A program made the position numbers and the translations under genes. From positions 945,921 through 1,009,920 of the forward strand of contig NC_008942.1 of assembly GCF_000015765.1 (NCBI RefSeq): a DNA stretch of 64,000 nt, given 5' to 3'. Origin of the DNA: Methanocorpusculum labreanum Z (GTDB lineage: Archaea > Halobacteriota > Methanomicrobia > Methanomicrobiales > Methanocorpusculaceae). The notes beneath the pieces are model-generated. The model was not told where the DNA came from. It worked only from the letters and a program-made list of their open reading frames with translations, and ran no database searches. Shown here piece after piece: positions 46,576 through 56,040 of this stretch (the first letter of the stretch is position 1; each line of letters starts with the position of its first letter).

Positions 46576-48144
46576 ATGCAGGAATCTGCAGAAAGTAATA
46601 CCGATCCGGCACAAGGAACGACCATGAGCCTGCAAGAGACAACGACCGATACCAGCGGGATGACCGAAAAACTTCCGGCAGTTCTCTGGAACGAAGGAGA
46701 AGTCACGCACATCTGCGACACTGCCGCACGGGAAGAGGAGATCGTGCTGTATCTGAACGGCAGAGAGTATCTGCACATCGTGGCAAGTCCAAATATGCTG
46801 CTGGAGTTTGGCGCCGGGTATTTCACTGCGGCAGGGATCGCCGAAAAAATCCTTTCAGTCAGGATAGACGACAAAAACGTGTTTGTGGAGGCGGATCTAT
46901 TTCCGGGCGCCGGACCCCGCGAAGGATTTGCCCCGGCAGAGAAAAAAGGTCATGTAGTTTCAGAACTGCTGATAACCCCGGAAGAGATCTTTGCCGTACG
47001 AAAAGCCATGGACGTGGATGTCTGGCGGCAGACAGGCGGACTTCACTGCGCCGCATTGTGGCATGATCACAAAATTATCGCCGTGTCAAGCGATATCGGA
47101 AGACACAACGCCGTCGATAAACTGATTGGATTCATGACGCTGCAGGGAATCCCCCCGGGAGAGTGCGTTCTTGGATGTACCGGGAGGCAGCCGAAAGGGA
47201 TGGTCATGAAGGCGGTGAATGCCGGGATCCCCGTGATCGTCGGCAGGACCGCGGTGACATACCCCGGGGCGATGCTCGCAAAAGAGGAGGGCGTGACCTT
47301 AATCGGCTTTACCCGGGAGAACCGGTTTACCGTCTACTCACACCCTGAAAGGATCGCCGGGTTCCCTGCAGAAGAACCGGAGAACGGAAAAGGAACAGAA
47401 AATAACGGCGAGCTCCTTCTTTCCGGCTGGCAGTACGACAAAGGATCGGTGAAACCCGCCGTCGATGTGGTCGTTTTGGAGGACACGGTCACTCTGTATC
47501 TGAACGGAGAAAAATATCTGGATAATACGGCAACGCTGGAATCTCTCGAAGAACTCGGCGCCGGATTTTTCATAGCCGCAGGGATCACCAAGAAAATCCG
47601 GTCGGTGAAAGTCCGGGACGCGGATATTTTCGTGGAGGCGGACGAGGTCGCCGAAGTCTGCGGTAAAATGGAATCGGCCGGAGGTTTTTGTCCCCGCGAG
47701 TCCGCAGTAAACGTGGAAGGCGGCATTACGATTTCGCCGGAGGAAATTTTTACCGTCCGCGAACAGATCAACACCGAGGAGTGGGACAAGACCGGAGCTC
47801 TGCACTGCGCCGTTTTGTATTATCAGGGAGAAGTTGTTTATTCCGCCAACGACATCGGCAGGCATAATGCCGTAGACAAGGTCATCGGATATATGACCTT
47901 ACATCGGCTGCCTGCAGGAAAATGTGTTCTTGGATGCACAGGCCGCATGCCGCACGGTATGGTTTCCAAAGCGGCAAATGCCGGAATCCCGGTCATTGTA
48001 TCCCGTGCTGCGACGACGAGCACTGGAGCGGCGCTTGCCGAACGATCCGGGATCACGCTCATCTGTTTCACGAGACCACCCCGGTTCACCGTTTACTCGC
48101 ATCCGGAACGGATCGTCGGCCTTGGATACGAAAAAGGCATCTAA
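46576..48144 (+). CDS. Tandem FdhD-like protein (two fused FdhD domains)
   Basis: A 522-residue protein made of two FdhD-like halves (about 30-260 and 285-520). Both contain LYLNGxxYL, TGGLHCAxL or TGALHCAVL, DIGRHNAVDKxIG, and VKAxNAGIPVIV-like stretches of FdhD, the sulfur carrier that activates formate dehydrogenase. Normal FdhD is about 270 residues with a CGxCG loop. Half 1 has no cysteine there; half 2 has only widely spaced ones. Both halves instead have CVLGCTGR. It may act on a different molybdenum or tungsten enzyme. Confidence 0.8.
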   Translation: MQESAESNTDPAQGTTMSLQETTTDTSGMTEKLPAVLWNEGEVTHICDTAAREEEIVLYLNGREYLHIVASPNMLLEFGAGYFTAAGIAEKILSVRIDDKNVFVEADLFPGAGPREGFAPAEKKGHVVSELLITPEEIFAVRKAMDVDVWRQTGGLHCAALWHDHKIIAVSSDIGRHNAVDKLIGFMTLQGIPPGECVLGCTGRQPKGMVMKAVNAGIPVIVGRTAVTYPGAMLAKEEGVTLIGFTRENRFTVYSHPERIAGFPAEEPENGKGTENNGELLLSGWQYDKGSVKPAVDVVVLEDTVTLYLNGEKYLDNTATLESLEELGAGFFIAAGITKKIRSVKVRDADIFVEADEVAEVCGKMESAGGFCPRESAVNVEGGITISPEEIFTVREQINTEEWDKTGALHCAVLYYQGEVVYSANDIGRHNAVDKVIGYMTLHRLPAGKCVLGCTGRMPHGMVSKAANAGIPVIVSRAATTSTGAALAERSGITLICFTRPPRFTVYSHPERIVGLGYEKGI

Positions 48145-48246
48145 ACCCCGCTCATTCAATTTCCGAGCCTCTCTTTTTCACCTGATTTTGGGCCGCAACG
48201 CACACAATCAGATGCTATTTATCCCCTCACGGAAAACAAATACATC

Positions 48247-48609
48247 ATGACTCTTACGCCAAAAGATGCACTTCTGCAGTATCACCTCGCCGAGCGGCTC
48301 AAACTCGACATCATGATGATCGCTCACCAGTTCGTGACCATTCCTTCCCTGAAAAAAGAGGAGAAGGCCGGGGCAAAAACCGTTCTGATCGCCCTGACCG
48401 ATGTTCTTGCAAGCGACTGCGAAGCCGCCGCAAAAATGACCGGGGCCGAAGAGTTCAATCAGGCGGCCGCCGTTTTGCTTGCCGTCATCGGTCTTGCCGA
48501 ATCGAACCAGTTCGGTCTTGCTTCCGATAAATCAGGCGAAGCAATGACCCCGATAACAACCGTTGCCGCAGGCGCCTTTGCGGTATTACACGAACATGGA
48601 CTTATCTGA
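48247..48609 (+). CDS. Uncharacterised small alpha-helical protein
   Basis: A 120-residue protein, mainly helical, Ala- and Leu-rich, with no motif I recognise and no clear membrane segment. A TATA-like region (GCTATTTATCC, 48211-48221) precedes it. The stop overlaps the start of the nitroreductase gene by 14 nt, so the two are probably cotranscribed. Coding quality is good and the start is close to the promoter, which supports a real gene. Confidence 0.6.
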   Translation: MTLTPKDALLQYHLAERLKLDIMMIAHQFVTIPSLKKEEKAGAKTVLIALTDVLASDCEAAAKMTGAEEFNQAAAVLLAVIGLAESNQFGLASDKSGEAMTPITTVAAGAFAVLHEHGLI

Positions 48610-49123
48610 ATTCCAGAACTTCCTTGCGACCCGCTACTCGGTCCGCGAGTACGAACCCGACTGTCTCACCGAAGAGGAGCTGGAGTATCTTCTTCAGGCC
48701 GCTTCATCAGCCCCTTCGGCCGGAAACCTCGAAGCATGGGACGTCGTCGTCGTGACCGATCCAAGCCAGCTCGAGATCCTCGGAGATGCTGCAGGAAACC
48801 AGCACCAGATCCCTGACGCGGGTTCCGCCCTTGTCGTCTGCGCAAATTACGTCCGGTCGATGTCCAGATACGGCGACAGAGGGATCCTTTTCGCCGTTCA
48901 GGATGCCACGATCGCCGCGACCTACATGATGCTTGCGGCACACGCCCTTCGCCTGCACACCTGCTGGATCGGAGCATTCGACGAGAACGAAGTCAAAGAG
49001 GCTCTTGATCTTCCAACCCACATCCGGCCGGTCGCCATCCTCTCCGTCGGCAGAGGGATGCCGCCTGAATCACACCCCGAGCGGATGGATCCTGAGGGTC
49101 ACACCCATTTCGATTTCTGGTAG
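48596..49123 (+). CDS. Nitroreductase family FMN protein
   Basis: A 175-residue nitroreductase: RYSVREYEPDCLTEEELEYLL at the start and AASSAPSAGNLEAWDVVVV are the FMN-binding elements, and HTCWIGAFDENEV is the later signature. It uses NAD(P)H or reduced F420 to reduce quinones, nitro compounds or flavins. The ATG at 48596 is preferred to an earlier one at 48563 because the domain begins immediately. It overlaps the previous gene by 14 nt. Confidence 0.85.
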   Translation: MDLSEFQNFLATRYSVREYEPDCLTEEELEYLLQAASSAPSAGNLEAWDVVVVTDPSQLEILGDAAGNQHQIPDAGSALVVCANYVRSMSRYGDRGILFAVQDATIAATYMMLAAHALRLHTCWIGAFDENEVKEALDLPTHIRPVAILSVGRGMPPESHPERMDPEGHTHFDFW

Positions 49124-49234
49124 AGCAGCTCCCGGCAATCATTTTCTTTTTTTTGTACGGCATCGACGGATTACCCGATCAGGTCCCCACTTCCAACACC
49201 CTCTTCTATCTGCACATCCAATAGCTAGATAATT

Positions 49235-49837
49235 ATGAATTACGGAGTGTCCGTTCAAAACATGATGAGCCTTATGGCATCACGCATCGATGCCATCGCT
49301 CAAAAGATCCCAACAGACCAGGTGGATGCATTTCTTGACGCGATCCTCGCTGCAGACCGCATCTATGTGATGGGGGCCGGGAGATCAGGACTGGTTGCCA
49401 AATCCTTTGCGATGCGTCTGATGCACACCGGATTTACCGCCTACGTCGTCGGCGAGACCATCACCCCGGCAATCGGCGATACCGATCTCATCATTGCCTT
49501 CTCCGGATCGGGGAACACGAAAACCATCGGTGATATCGCAGAAACCGCAAAAGGTCTCGGCGCAAAAGTTGCCCTTGTTTCCTCCAATCCGAAGTCGCGT
49601 ATCGGCAATATTGCGGATTTTATCATCGAAATCGAGACCCAGCGCGACCCGGTCACCTGCGATGCCCACGAATACGAGATCCGTCAGATGCTGGGCGAAC
49701 ACCGCTCGTTTGCTCCGCTTGGCACCATCTTTGAAACATCCTCTCTGATGTTCGGCGATGCGGTCATCTCGACTCTGATGGACATGAAAAAGATCGAAGA
49801 GGCCGATCTGAAACGCCGCCACACCAACATCGAATAA
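49235..49837 (+). CDS. hxlB: 6-phospho-3-hexuloisomerase
   Basis: A 200-residue SIS-domain isomerase. GAGRSGLVAKSFAMRLMHTG and AFSGSGNTKTIGDIA are the phosphosugar-binding loops of HxlB. It interconverts fructose-6-phosphate and 3-hexulose-6-phosphate. In methanogens the pathway runs from fructose-6-phosphate toward ribulose-5-phosphate and releases formaldehyde, handled by Fae. The partner Hps is encoded at 52125-53336 fused to Fae, on the other strand. An in-frame aminotransferase gene follows by 1 nt. Confidence 0.92.
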   Translation: MNYGVSVQNMMSLMASRIDAIAQKIPTDQVDAFLDAILAADRIYVMGAGRSGLVAKSFAMRLMHTGFTAYVVGETITPAIGDTDLIIAFSGSGNTKTIGDIAETAKGLGAKVALVSSNPKSRIGNIADFIIEIETQRDPVTCDAHEYEIRQMLGEHRSFAPLGTIFETSSLMFGDAVISTLMDMKKIEEADLKRRHTNIE

Positions 49838-49838
49838 T

Positions 49839-50948
49839 ATGACAGATTTTGCTTCACGTGTAACATCCATCGACATCTCGGGGATCAGAAAGATGTTCGA
49901 ATCGGCGGCTCCCGGATCCATCAACATGGGTCTCGGCCAGCCGGATTTCGACACCCCGGAGAATATCAAAAACGCTGCGTTCAAAGCCATTGCCGAGGGC
50001 AAAACCGGATATACGAACAATGCGGGAATTGACGAACTTCGTGCCGCAATAGCTGCAAAACTCAAGACGGAAAACGGACTCTCGTATCAACCTGCCGACA
50101 TCCTGATCACGGCCGGCGGGTCGGGCGCACTGCACGCCGCGATCTTTTCACTCGTTGAAAACGGACAGAAAGTCGTCTTCAACAATCCGGGATTCGTCTC
50201 CTACGGCTCTCTTGCGACGCTTGCCGGCGGCATCCCCGACCCGGTTGCCCTCAAACCAGATCTCCATCTGGATATCGAGGCACTTAAAGAACACTTCTCC
50301 GACAAGAACACCAAAGTCATGGTCTTAAACAGCCCGGCAAATCCTACCGGAGCAGTCGAAACGAAAGAGACGATCAAGGCGGTCGTCGAATCCGCCGCGG
50401 ATTACGGCGTCACCGTTCTTTCCGACGAAGTGTACGAGAAGTTCTGCTACGGAGACACCGAGTTCGTCAGCGCTGCAAGATTCGGCGAGAATGTCGTCAC
50501 GATCAACGCGGCAAGCAAGACCTATGCGATGACCGGCTGGCGTATCGGATTTATGGCAGCTTCCCGGGAGATCATCGACCAGGCGGTCAAAATCCAGCAG
50601 TACTCGCTTGCCTGCCCGACATCGATCGCCCAGTATGCGGCGCTCGAGGCATACACCGGAGACCAGTCTTCCATCGGCGTTATGAAAAAGGAGTATGAGG
50701 CACGCAGAAATCTCCTTATCGGCGGACTTCGCGAGATGGGGATCTCGGTCGAGATGCCGGAAGGAGCGTTCTATGCGTTCCCGAAACTCGACCTCGACAC
50801 GGTAATGAAGATCGTAGAGGCGGGCGTCATCATCACGCCGGGAGCCGCTTTCGGCTCGAAGGGTGTAGGATATGCCCGTATGAGTTATGCAACGTCTCAG
50901 GAAAATATAAAAATCGCTCTTGACAGAATACGAACGGTCGTGGCGTAA
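49839..50948 (+). CDS. Class I/II (aspartate-type) aminotransferase
   Basis: A 369-residue PLP enzyme. NLNxPANPTG-like NSPANPTGA, LSDEVYEKF and INAASKTYAMTGWRIGF contain the PLP lysine (near residue 230) and phosphate-binding residues of the fold-type I aspartate aminotransferase subgroup. Amino acid specificity is not evident. It lies between hxlB and an M42 peptidase gene with almost no spacing, so it is part of one transcript. Confidence 0.88.
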   Translation: MTDFASRVTSIDISGIRKMFESAAPGSINMGLGQPDFDTPENIKNAAFKAIAEGKTGYTNNAGIDELRAAIAAKLKTENGLSYQPADILITAGGSGALHAAIFSLVENGQKVVFNNPGFVSYGSLATLAGGIPDPVALKPDLHLDIEALKEHFSDKNTKVMVLNSPANPTGAVETKETIKAVVESAADYGVTVLSDEVYEKFCYGDTEFVSAARFGENVVTINAASKTYAMTGWRIGFMAASREIIDQAVKIQQYSLACPTSIAQYAALEAYTGDQSSIGVMKKEYEARRNLLIGGLREMGISVEMPEGAFYAFPKLDLDTVMKIVEAGVIITPGAAFGSKGVGYARMSYATSQENIKIALDRIRTVVA

Positions 50949-51998
50949 ATGGAACTTACTGATATCAATACTTTACTTGAAAAACTCTCGAACGCACACG
51001 GCATTTCCAGCCGTGAATCGGAGATTGCAAAGATCATCCGTGCCGAGATCGCAGATTACGTGGATGAGATCAAAACCGATAAGATGGGCAATCTTATCGC
51101 GGTGAAAAAAGGAGACGACTTCAAGATCATGCTTGCCGCCCACATGGACGAGATCGGCATGATGGTCCAGTTCGTGGACGATCACGGATTTATCAGATTC
51201 GTCGCGGTCGGCGGCTGGTATAATCCGGTCATGGTCGGCCAGCGTGTGATCCTCCACGGAGAGAAAGGCGACGTATACGGTGTTCTCGGCAACAAACCCC
51301 CGCACGTCATGACCGAAGAGGATAAGAAAAAGCCAATCGATATGGCTGATCTGTTCATCGATATCGGCGCAAAATCCCCCGAAGAGGTCGAGGCTCTTGG
51401 CATTACGGTCGGAACTTCCGTCACGATGGACAGGCAGTACACCAGACTTGCCGGGACCACGGTTACGGGAAAAGCCATGGACAACCGTGCCGGCTGTGCT
51501 ATGCTGATCGGCGCTCTGAAAGAGATGAAGACCACGCACACTATATACGCAGTTTTCACCGTCCAGGAAGAGGTCGGGCTTAAAGGCGCAAAGACGAGTT
51601 CTTTCACGCTGAACCCTGACGTGGCAATTGCGACGGACGTGACGATCCCTGGCGACTCTCCCGGCGTCGAGCGGCGGAAAGCTCCGGTGTATATGGGCAA
51701 AGGGCCGGTCATAGGCATGGCGTCGGCGAGCGGCCGCGGCCACCTCGCAGATCCGCGGATCGTCGACTGGCTGGTAAAAACCGGAAAGAAATTCAGCATC
51801 CCCTGCCAGATCGAGGTTGGAGACGGCGGCAACACGGATGCGTCCGCCATCAACTTTGAACGCGGCGGCATCCCGAGCGTTCCAATGTCGGTTCCGGCGC
51901 GATATATCCACTCCCCGGTCGAGGTCATCGACTTAAAGGATCTCGAAGCGGCGATCCATCTGCTCGCAAAAGCAGTCGAAACAAAACCAAAATTCTAA
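50949..51998 (+). CDS. M42 family metallo-aminopeptidase
   Basis: A 349-residue peptidase of the tetrahedral aminopeptidase/FrvX family. Metal and catalytic residues show as AAHMDEIGMM (His, Asp), KAMDNRAGC (Asp), VQEEVGLKGA (catalytic Glu pair) and IPSVPMSVPARYIHSPVEV (His). It cleaves short peptides to amino acids in the cytoplasm. It starts directly after the aminotransferase stop. The end is followed by a T-rich stretch (52011-52029) that could terminate the transcript. Confidence 0.9.
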   Translation: MELTDINTLLEKLSNAHGISSRESEIAKIIRAEIADYVDEIKTDKMGNLIAVKKGDDFKIMLAAHMDEIGMMVQFVDDHGFIRFVAVGGWYNPVMVGQRVILHGEKGDVYGVLGNKPPHVMTEEDKKKPIDMADLFIDIGAKSPEEVEALGITVGTSVTMDRQYTRLAGTTVTGKAMDNRAGCAMLIGALKEMKTTHTIYAVFTVQEEVGLKGAKTSSFTLNPDVAIATDVTIPGDSPGVERRKAPVYMGKGPVIGMASASGRGHLADPRIVDWLVKTGKKFSIPCQIEVGDGGNTDASAINFERGGIPSVPMSVPARYIHSPVEVIDLKDLEAAIHLLAKAVETKPKF

Positions 51999-52082
51999 AT
52001 TTTCCCATCTTCTTTTTTGTTTGTTTTTGAATGGATCAGTTCTGCAGACGCCGGCGTATCTGCTGAAGATACAGGAACGATC

Positions 52083-52111
52083 AAAAAAAATAGGCTGGCG
52101 GCAAAAGCCGC
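52083..52111 (-). terminator. Hairpin plus T-run terminator of fae-hps
   Basis: On the minus strand a GCGGC-TTTT-GCCGC stem (52098-52111) is followed about 8 nt later by a run of eight T (52083-52090), just after the Fae-Hps stop codon. The layout is that of an intrinsic terminator. Confidence 0.65.
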
Positions 52112-52124
52112 GGGTATGACCGCT

Positions 52125-53336
52125 TTAGAAGTCGGTCATGATACGGAACTGGTCGATCTCTTCCGAGTCGAGTTCCTCGAGGAAGCTCTCTGCTGCATTC
52201 TTGATGTCCTTGCTTGCGGTGATCGCTCTGCCGACAACAACGATATCTGCTCCTGCTGCAATTGCTTTCTTGACGACCGGCTGACGGATACCGCCTGCAG
52301 TCGCAACAAGGATCTTTGCATCGTATGTCTTTGCAACTTCCTTGATCTTCTTGATGTCACCCCAGCTGTAGTCGCCGGTGGATTCCTTATCGATCGCACG
52401 GTGCATCTCGACATACTGCGGGAGAAGTGCTGCGCCGCCCATCTGACCGAGGGACTCGATGAGTTTTGCAGGCTCTTCGACATTGAGCATGTCGATGATC
52501 GCGTAGATGCCGCACTTCTTTGCTTCTTTGATGAAGGCTGCGATGGTTTCTACCGGTGCAAGGCCGGAAACGACTGCGGCGTCTCCGCCGGCGTTCGAGA
52601 CCATGCGTGCCTCAAGGTTACCCGTATCCAGGGTCTTCAGGTCGGCAACGATGAAACAGTTCGGGCGGATCTTTCTGATCTCATTGATAACACTGAGACC
52701 GAACTGTTTGATCAGCGGGGTACCTGCCTCGAAGATGACGTGGTCGTTCTGCGGGACGCCGGTTAAAACACGCTCGACCTGCTTCATGTCGACAAGATCC
52801 ATGGCGACCTGGAGGTAGGGCGGGTTCCACAGACGCTGGACCTTGAAGCCCATGACGCCGTGAGCTGCTCTGTCCTTCTCTTTCAGAACGGTGGTGGTGT
52901 CCGGGAACTTATCGAGAGCGCGTGAGAGGGCAAGGCGCGTTGCTCCGTAGTTGAAACGGTACAATTTATTGAAGTCTTTTGCCGAGGGGTCGATGAAAAC
53001 ACTTGCAACAATGACGTTTTCCTCAACATCCATTCCTGCGAAAACGCCGTCTTCCAATGCATCTGCTATTGCTTTGGAGACCGCAGCCTGTGCGGGACCA
53101 AAGATCTGGGTAACCTGCTCGGTGTGTTTGAGGGTTACTTTGGGGACGATCAGAACTGCCGGTTTTGGCAGAAGGTTGGGGCGGATAACGCCGAGAAGAG
53201 GAGTGTGGCCGGCGGAAAGCTGGGTCAGACCATTTGCGAATGACATGCCGACCGGGCCGTTTTTATCTCCGATCATAAGGTCGATGTGAGCGAGTTCCGC
53301 TCCATCGCCGACGAGTGCTTCACCAATTAAGAACAT
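52125..53336 (-). CDS. fae-hps: Bifunctional formaldehyde-activating enzyme / 3-hexulose-6-phosphate synthase
   Basis: A 403-residue fusion. The N-terminal Fae domain (1 to about 165) begins with GEALVGDGAELAHIDLMIG and has SAGHTPLLGVIRPNLLPKP; it binds formaldehyde to tetrahydromethanopterin. The Hps domain (about 170-400) is a TIM barrel with VADLKTLDTGNLEARMV. Together they turn hexulose-6-phosphate into ribulose-5-phosphate and capture formaldehyde, giving pentoses for nucleotides. I use ATG 53336, where Fae normally begins; an upstream ATG at 53387 overlaps a CTTTATACC box that is probably the promoter. Confidence 0.94.
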   Translation of the reverse strand: MFLIGEALVGDGAELAHIDLMIGDKNGPVGMSFANGLTQLSAGHTPLLGVIRPNLLPKPAVLIVPKVTLKHTEQVTQIFGPAQAAVSKAIADALEDGVFAGMDVEENVIVASVFIDPSAKDFNKLYRFNYGATRLALSRALDKFPDTTTVLKEKDRAAHGVMGFKVQRLWNPPYLQVAMDLVDMKQVERVLTGVPQNDHVIFEAGTPLIKQFGLSVINEIRKIRPNCFIVADLKTLDTGNLEARMVSNAGGDAAVVSGLAPVETIAAFIKEAKKCGIYAIIDMLNVEEPAKLIESLGQMGGAALLPQYVEMHRAIDKESTGDYSWGDIKKIKEVAKTYDAKILVATAGGIRQPVVKKAIAAGADIVVVGRAITASKDIKNAAESFLEELDSEEIDQFRIMTDF

Positions 53337-53483
53337 AGGTATAATCTCTGCAGTAGTGTTAGCGCCGGGAGGGTATAAAGACTTCATTCAACCACCAATA
53401 GAGGATATAGCGTTCCTATATTTCATATATGATAACCTTGATGTAAGATGCCAAACGAATGTATGTATAATCAGGGGAAACTG

Positions 53484-54113
53484 ATGGGTCTAAAAAGTTT
53501 AATCGTACCGCAGGACAAGATTTTTTTTGAACTGTTTGAGGAACAGGCAGCCACTGTCTGCACCGCGGCCGAGCTGCTGATCGATATATTTTCCGACTAT
53601 ACGAATATCGAAGAAAAATACCGGAAAATGAAAGAGATCGAGCATCAGGGCGATGCGATCGCTCACAAAGCATATGATGAACTGAACCGCACTTTTATAA
53701 CTCCTTTTGAACCGGAAGAGATCTCCCGGCTTGTTACCGCGCTGGATGACGTCATTGACTACATCGATGACGGGGCACGCATGCTTCTTATCTACGAAGT
53801 GAAAAAGACCGACCAGTTCATGATCGAGTTCGCAAAATGCCTCCGTCAGGCAGCCGACGAGATCAAAACCGGCATCAGCGGCCTTCGCACGCTCAAAGAT
53901 ATGGAAACGATCAAGGGATGCTGCATCGAGATCAACCGGCTGGAAAATGTCGCCGACGAGATCCTTTCCAACGCAATCAGAAACCTGTTCAAATCCAATG
54001 ATCCTGTCGAGATCATCAAACTCAAAGATATCTATGAACATCTGGAGATCGCAACCGACAAATGCGAAGATGTTTCCGATGTATTTTCCGCAATTCTGAT
54101 CCGTCACACGTGA
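53484..54113 (+). CDS. PhoU-like DUF47 protein (phosphate transport accessory)
   Basis: A 209-residue all-helical protein of the DUF47 (TIGR00153) family: AELLIDIF, IEHQGDAIAHKAYDELN and LVTALDDVIDYIDDGARML are typical metal-binding helices. It is thought to regulate low-affinity phosphate uptake. The PiT gene follows by 7 nt. ATG 53484 has AGGGGAAA about 6 nt upstream; an ATG at 53448 would add 12 unconvincing residues. Confidence 0.87.
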   Translation: MGLKSLIVPQDKIFFELFEEQAATVCTAAELLIDIFSDYTNIEEKYRKMKEIEHQGDAIAHKAYDELNRTFITPFEPEEISRLVTALDDVIDYIDDGARMLLIYEVKKTDQFMIEFAKCLRQAADEIKTGISGLRTLKDMETIKGCCIEINRLENVADEILSNAIRNLFKSNDPVEIIKLKDIYEHLEIATDKCEDVSDVFSAILIRHT

Positions 54114-54120
54114 GTAAAGC

Positions 54121-55320
54121 ATGGATACCATTACTTTTATTGTTGTTATTCTCGGGATCATCATCGCGCTCGCGTTCAACTTTTCGAATGGACGAAACGA
54201 TGCATCCAATGTAGTTGCGACCGTGGTCGCAACTCGTGCCCTTTCTCCGAGAAACGCGATCGTTTTGGCATCGGTCTGTTGTTTTGCAGGTCCGTTCATC
54301 TTCTCGACCGCAGTTGCTAAAACTATTGGGAAAGGAATCGTAAATCCGGAAATCTTCACCCCCATTCTTCTTTTGATCGGTCTTTGCGGAGCTGTTTTCT
54401 GGGTGAATTTCTGCTCGCGGTCAGGAATCCCGGTCTCTTCATCGCATTCTCTTGTAGGCGGGCTGATGGGAGCGGGAATTGCCGCCGGCGGTCTTTCGGT
54501 CGTGAACTGGCCTACATCGGAAATGGCTCTTGGGATGGTGTATTATCTGATTCTCGGTGCAGTTATCGGCGCGATCGTAATGCTGATTGTAGCACTCATC
54601 TTCAAGGACTCGGTAAAACTGTTTCTTCTGCTCGGGGCCGGGGCCGGAGCGATTTTGGCCGTGCCTATTGCGATGATTTTAGGGATTTTTACCTTTTCCG
54701 GGCTTCTTGCGATCCTGCTTTTCATCTGCGTTTCGCCGATTCTTGGAATGATCGTATCATATGTATTCACGACGCTTTTAACGAGGATCACGGCAAAGCG
54801 TTCAAATCATCCGATGCTTTTGAACAAATGGTTCCAGCGTGCCCAGGTTCTCGCATCCGGTTTCCAGGCGGCAAGTCTTGGTGGGAATGATGCTCAGAAT
54901 GCAATGGGTATCATCCTTGCCATTCTGATCTCGACAGGTCTTGCGGCATCCACCGACGACCTGCCTCTTTGGGTGATCCTTCTCGCAAGTTTGGCGATCG
55001 CCGCCGGCATTCTCTCCGGAGGATGGCGGGTGATCAAGAAAATGGGTTCGGGAATCACGAGGATCCTGCCGTATCAGGGTTTTTCCGCAGCAGTTTCCGG
55101 CGGAGCCGTGCTTTCGTTTATGACGTCGTTCGGTGTTCCCGTCTCGACGACCCATGTCGCGAGCGGGACGATCATGGGAACAGGGGTCACCCGCGGCGTC
55201 GGAGCAGTGAACTGGAGTACGGTTCGTCAGATGGTCACAGCCTGGGTTATCACGATCCCCTGCGCAGCAGTGGTCTCGTTTTTGGCATATATCATTCTCG
55301 CTTTCGTGTTCGGATTCTGA
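54121..55320 (+). CDS. PiT family inorganic phosphate transporter
   Basis: A 399-residue membrane protein with about ten helices. The duplicated PiT signatures are visible: FSNGRNDASNVVATVVATRALSPR near the start and GGNDAQNAMG in the second half, with SSSHSLVGGLMGAGI and STTHVASGTIMGTGV. It takes up phosphate with a cation. It forms an operon with the PhoU-like gene before it. Confidence 0.92.
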   Translation: MDTITFIVVILGIIIALAFNFSNGRNDASNVVATVVATRALSPRNAIVLASVCCFAGPFIFSTAVAKTIGKGIVNPEIFTPILLLIGLCGAVFWVNFCSRSGIPVSSSHSLVGGLMGAGIAAGGLSVVNWPTSEMALGMVYYLILGAVIGAIVMLIVALIFKDSVKLFLLLGAGAGAILAVPIAMILGIFTFSGLLAILLFICVSPILGMIVSYVFTTLLTRITAKRSNHPMLLNKWFQRAQVLASGFQAASLGGNDAQNAMGIILAILISTGLAASTDDLPLWVILLASLAIAAGILSGGWRVIKKMGSGITRILPYQGFSAAVSGGAVLSFMTSFGVPVSTTHVASGTIMGTGVTRGVGAVNWSTVRQMVTAWVITIPCAAVVSFLAYIILAFVFGF

Positions 55321-55393
55321 GAATCAATTCTTTTTTCCCGTGATTTGGAAAGCTTCGTCCAACGACGGGCTGAGAAAAAAAAGTTTGGAAAAA

Positions 55394-55936
55394 TCAGTAG
55401 TTGGTTTTTCTGATCTCGAAGTATGCCTGCGGGTGTTTGCAGACTGGGCATTCATCCGGAGCTTTGTCCCCGATATGGATGTGGCCGCAGTTTGCACAGT
55501 GCCACTGCTGTTTTTCCGGGCGGGCGAATACTTTTCCTTCTTTGATATTTGCGAGAAGTTTTCTGTAGCGTTCTTCGTGTAATTTTTCGATTGCGGCAAC
55601 CCCTTCGAAGGTTTTTGCAAGTTTCTCGAACCCTTCTTCCTTGGCGACAACGGCAAAGCCGGCATACATTTCCGTCCACTCTTCGTGTTCGCCGGCTGCT
55701 GCGTCAAGGAGATTTGTTATGGTGTCGGGAACTTCGCCGCCGTGGAGAATCTTGAACCAGAGTTTTGCGTGTTCTTTTTCATTGCCGGCGGTCTCGTCGA
55801 AGAGATCTGCGATCTGGTTGTATCCCTCTTTTCTGGCCTGGGAGGCATAATAGTTGTACTTGTTTCGTGCTTTGGACTCCCCTGCGAAGGCAAACTCGAG
55901 GTTTGCTTCGGTTTTGGTGCCTTTTACGTTACACAT
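55394..55936 (-). CDS. Rubrerythrin
   Basis: A 180-residue rubrerythrin. The di-iron ferritin-like domain has [13 protein letters not shown] and [14 protein letters not shown] with ExxH ligands; the C-terminal rubredoxin domain has two CxxC pairs (CANCGHIH and CPVCKHPQ). It reduces hydrogen peroxide in anaerobes using electrons from rubredoxin-type donors. The gene stands alone, converging with the PiT gene. Confidence 0.93.
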   Translation of the reverse strand: MCNVKGTKTEANLEFAFAGESKARNKYNYYASQARKEGYNQIADLFDETAGNEKEHAKLWFKILHGGEVPDTITNLLDAAAGEHEEWTEMYAGFAVVAKEEGFEKLAKTFEGVAAIEKLHEERYRKLLANIKEGKVFARPEKQQWHCANCGHIHIGDKAPDECPVCKHPQAYFEIRKTNY

Positions 55937-56040
55937 ACTCTGTATTTAGGCAGAAAGAGTAAAAAGAGTTTCTGTCAGGGGAATTTTGAAAAAAAAGAGG
56001 GGAGGGAGTTTTGATGATCCGCCCACAGGATCACAAAACC

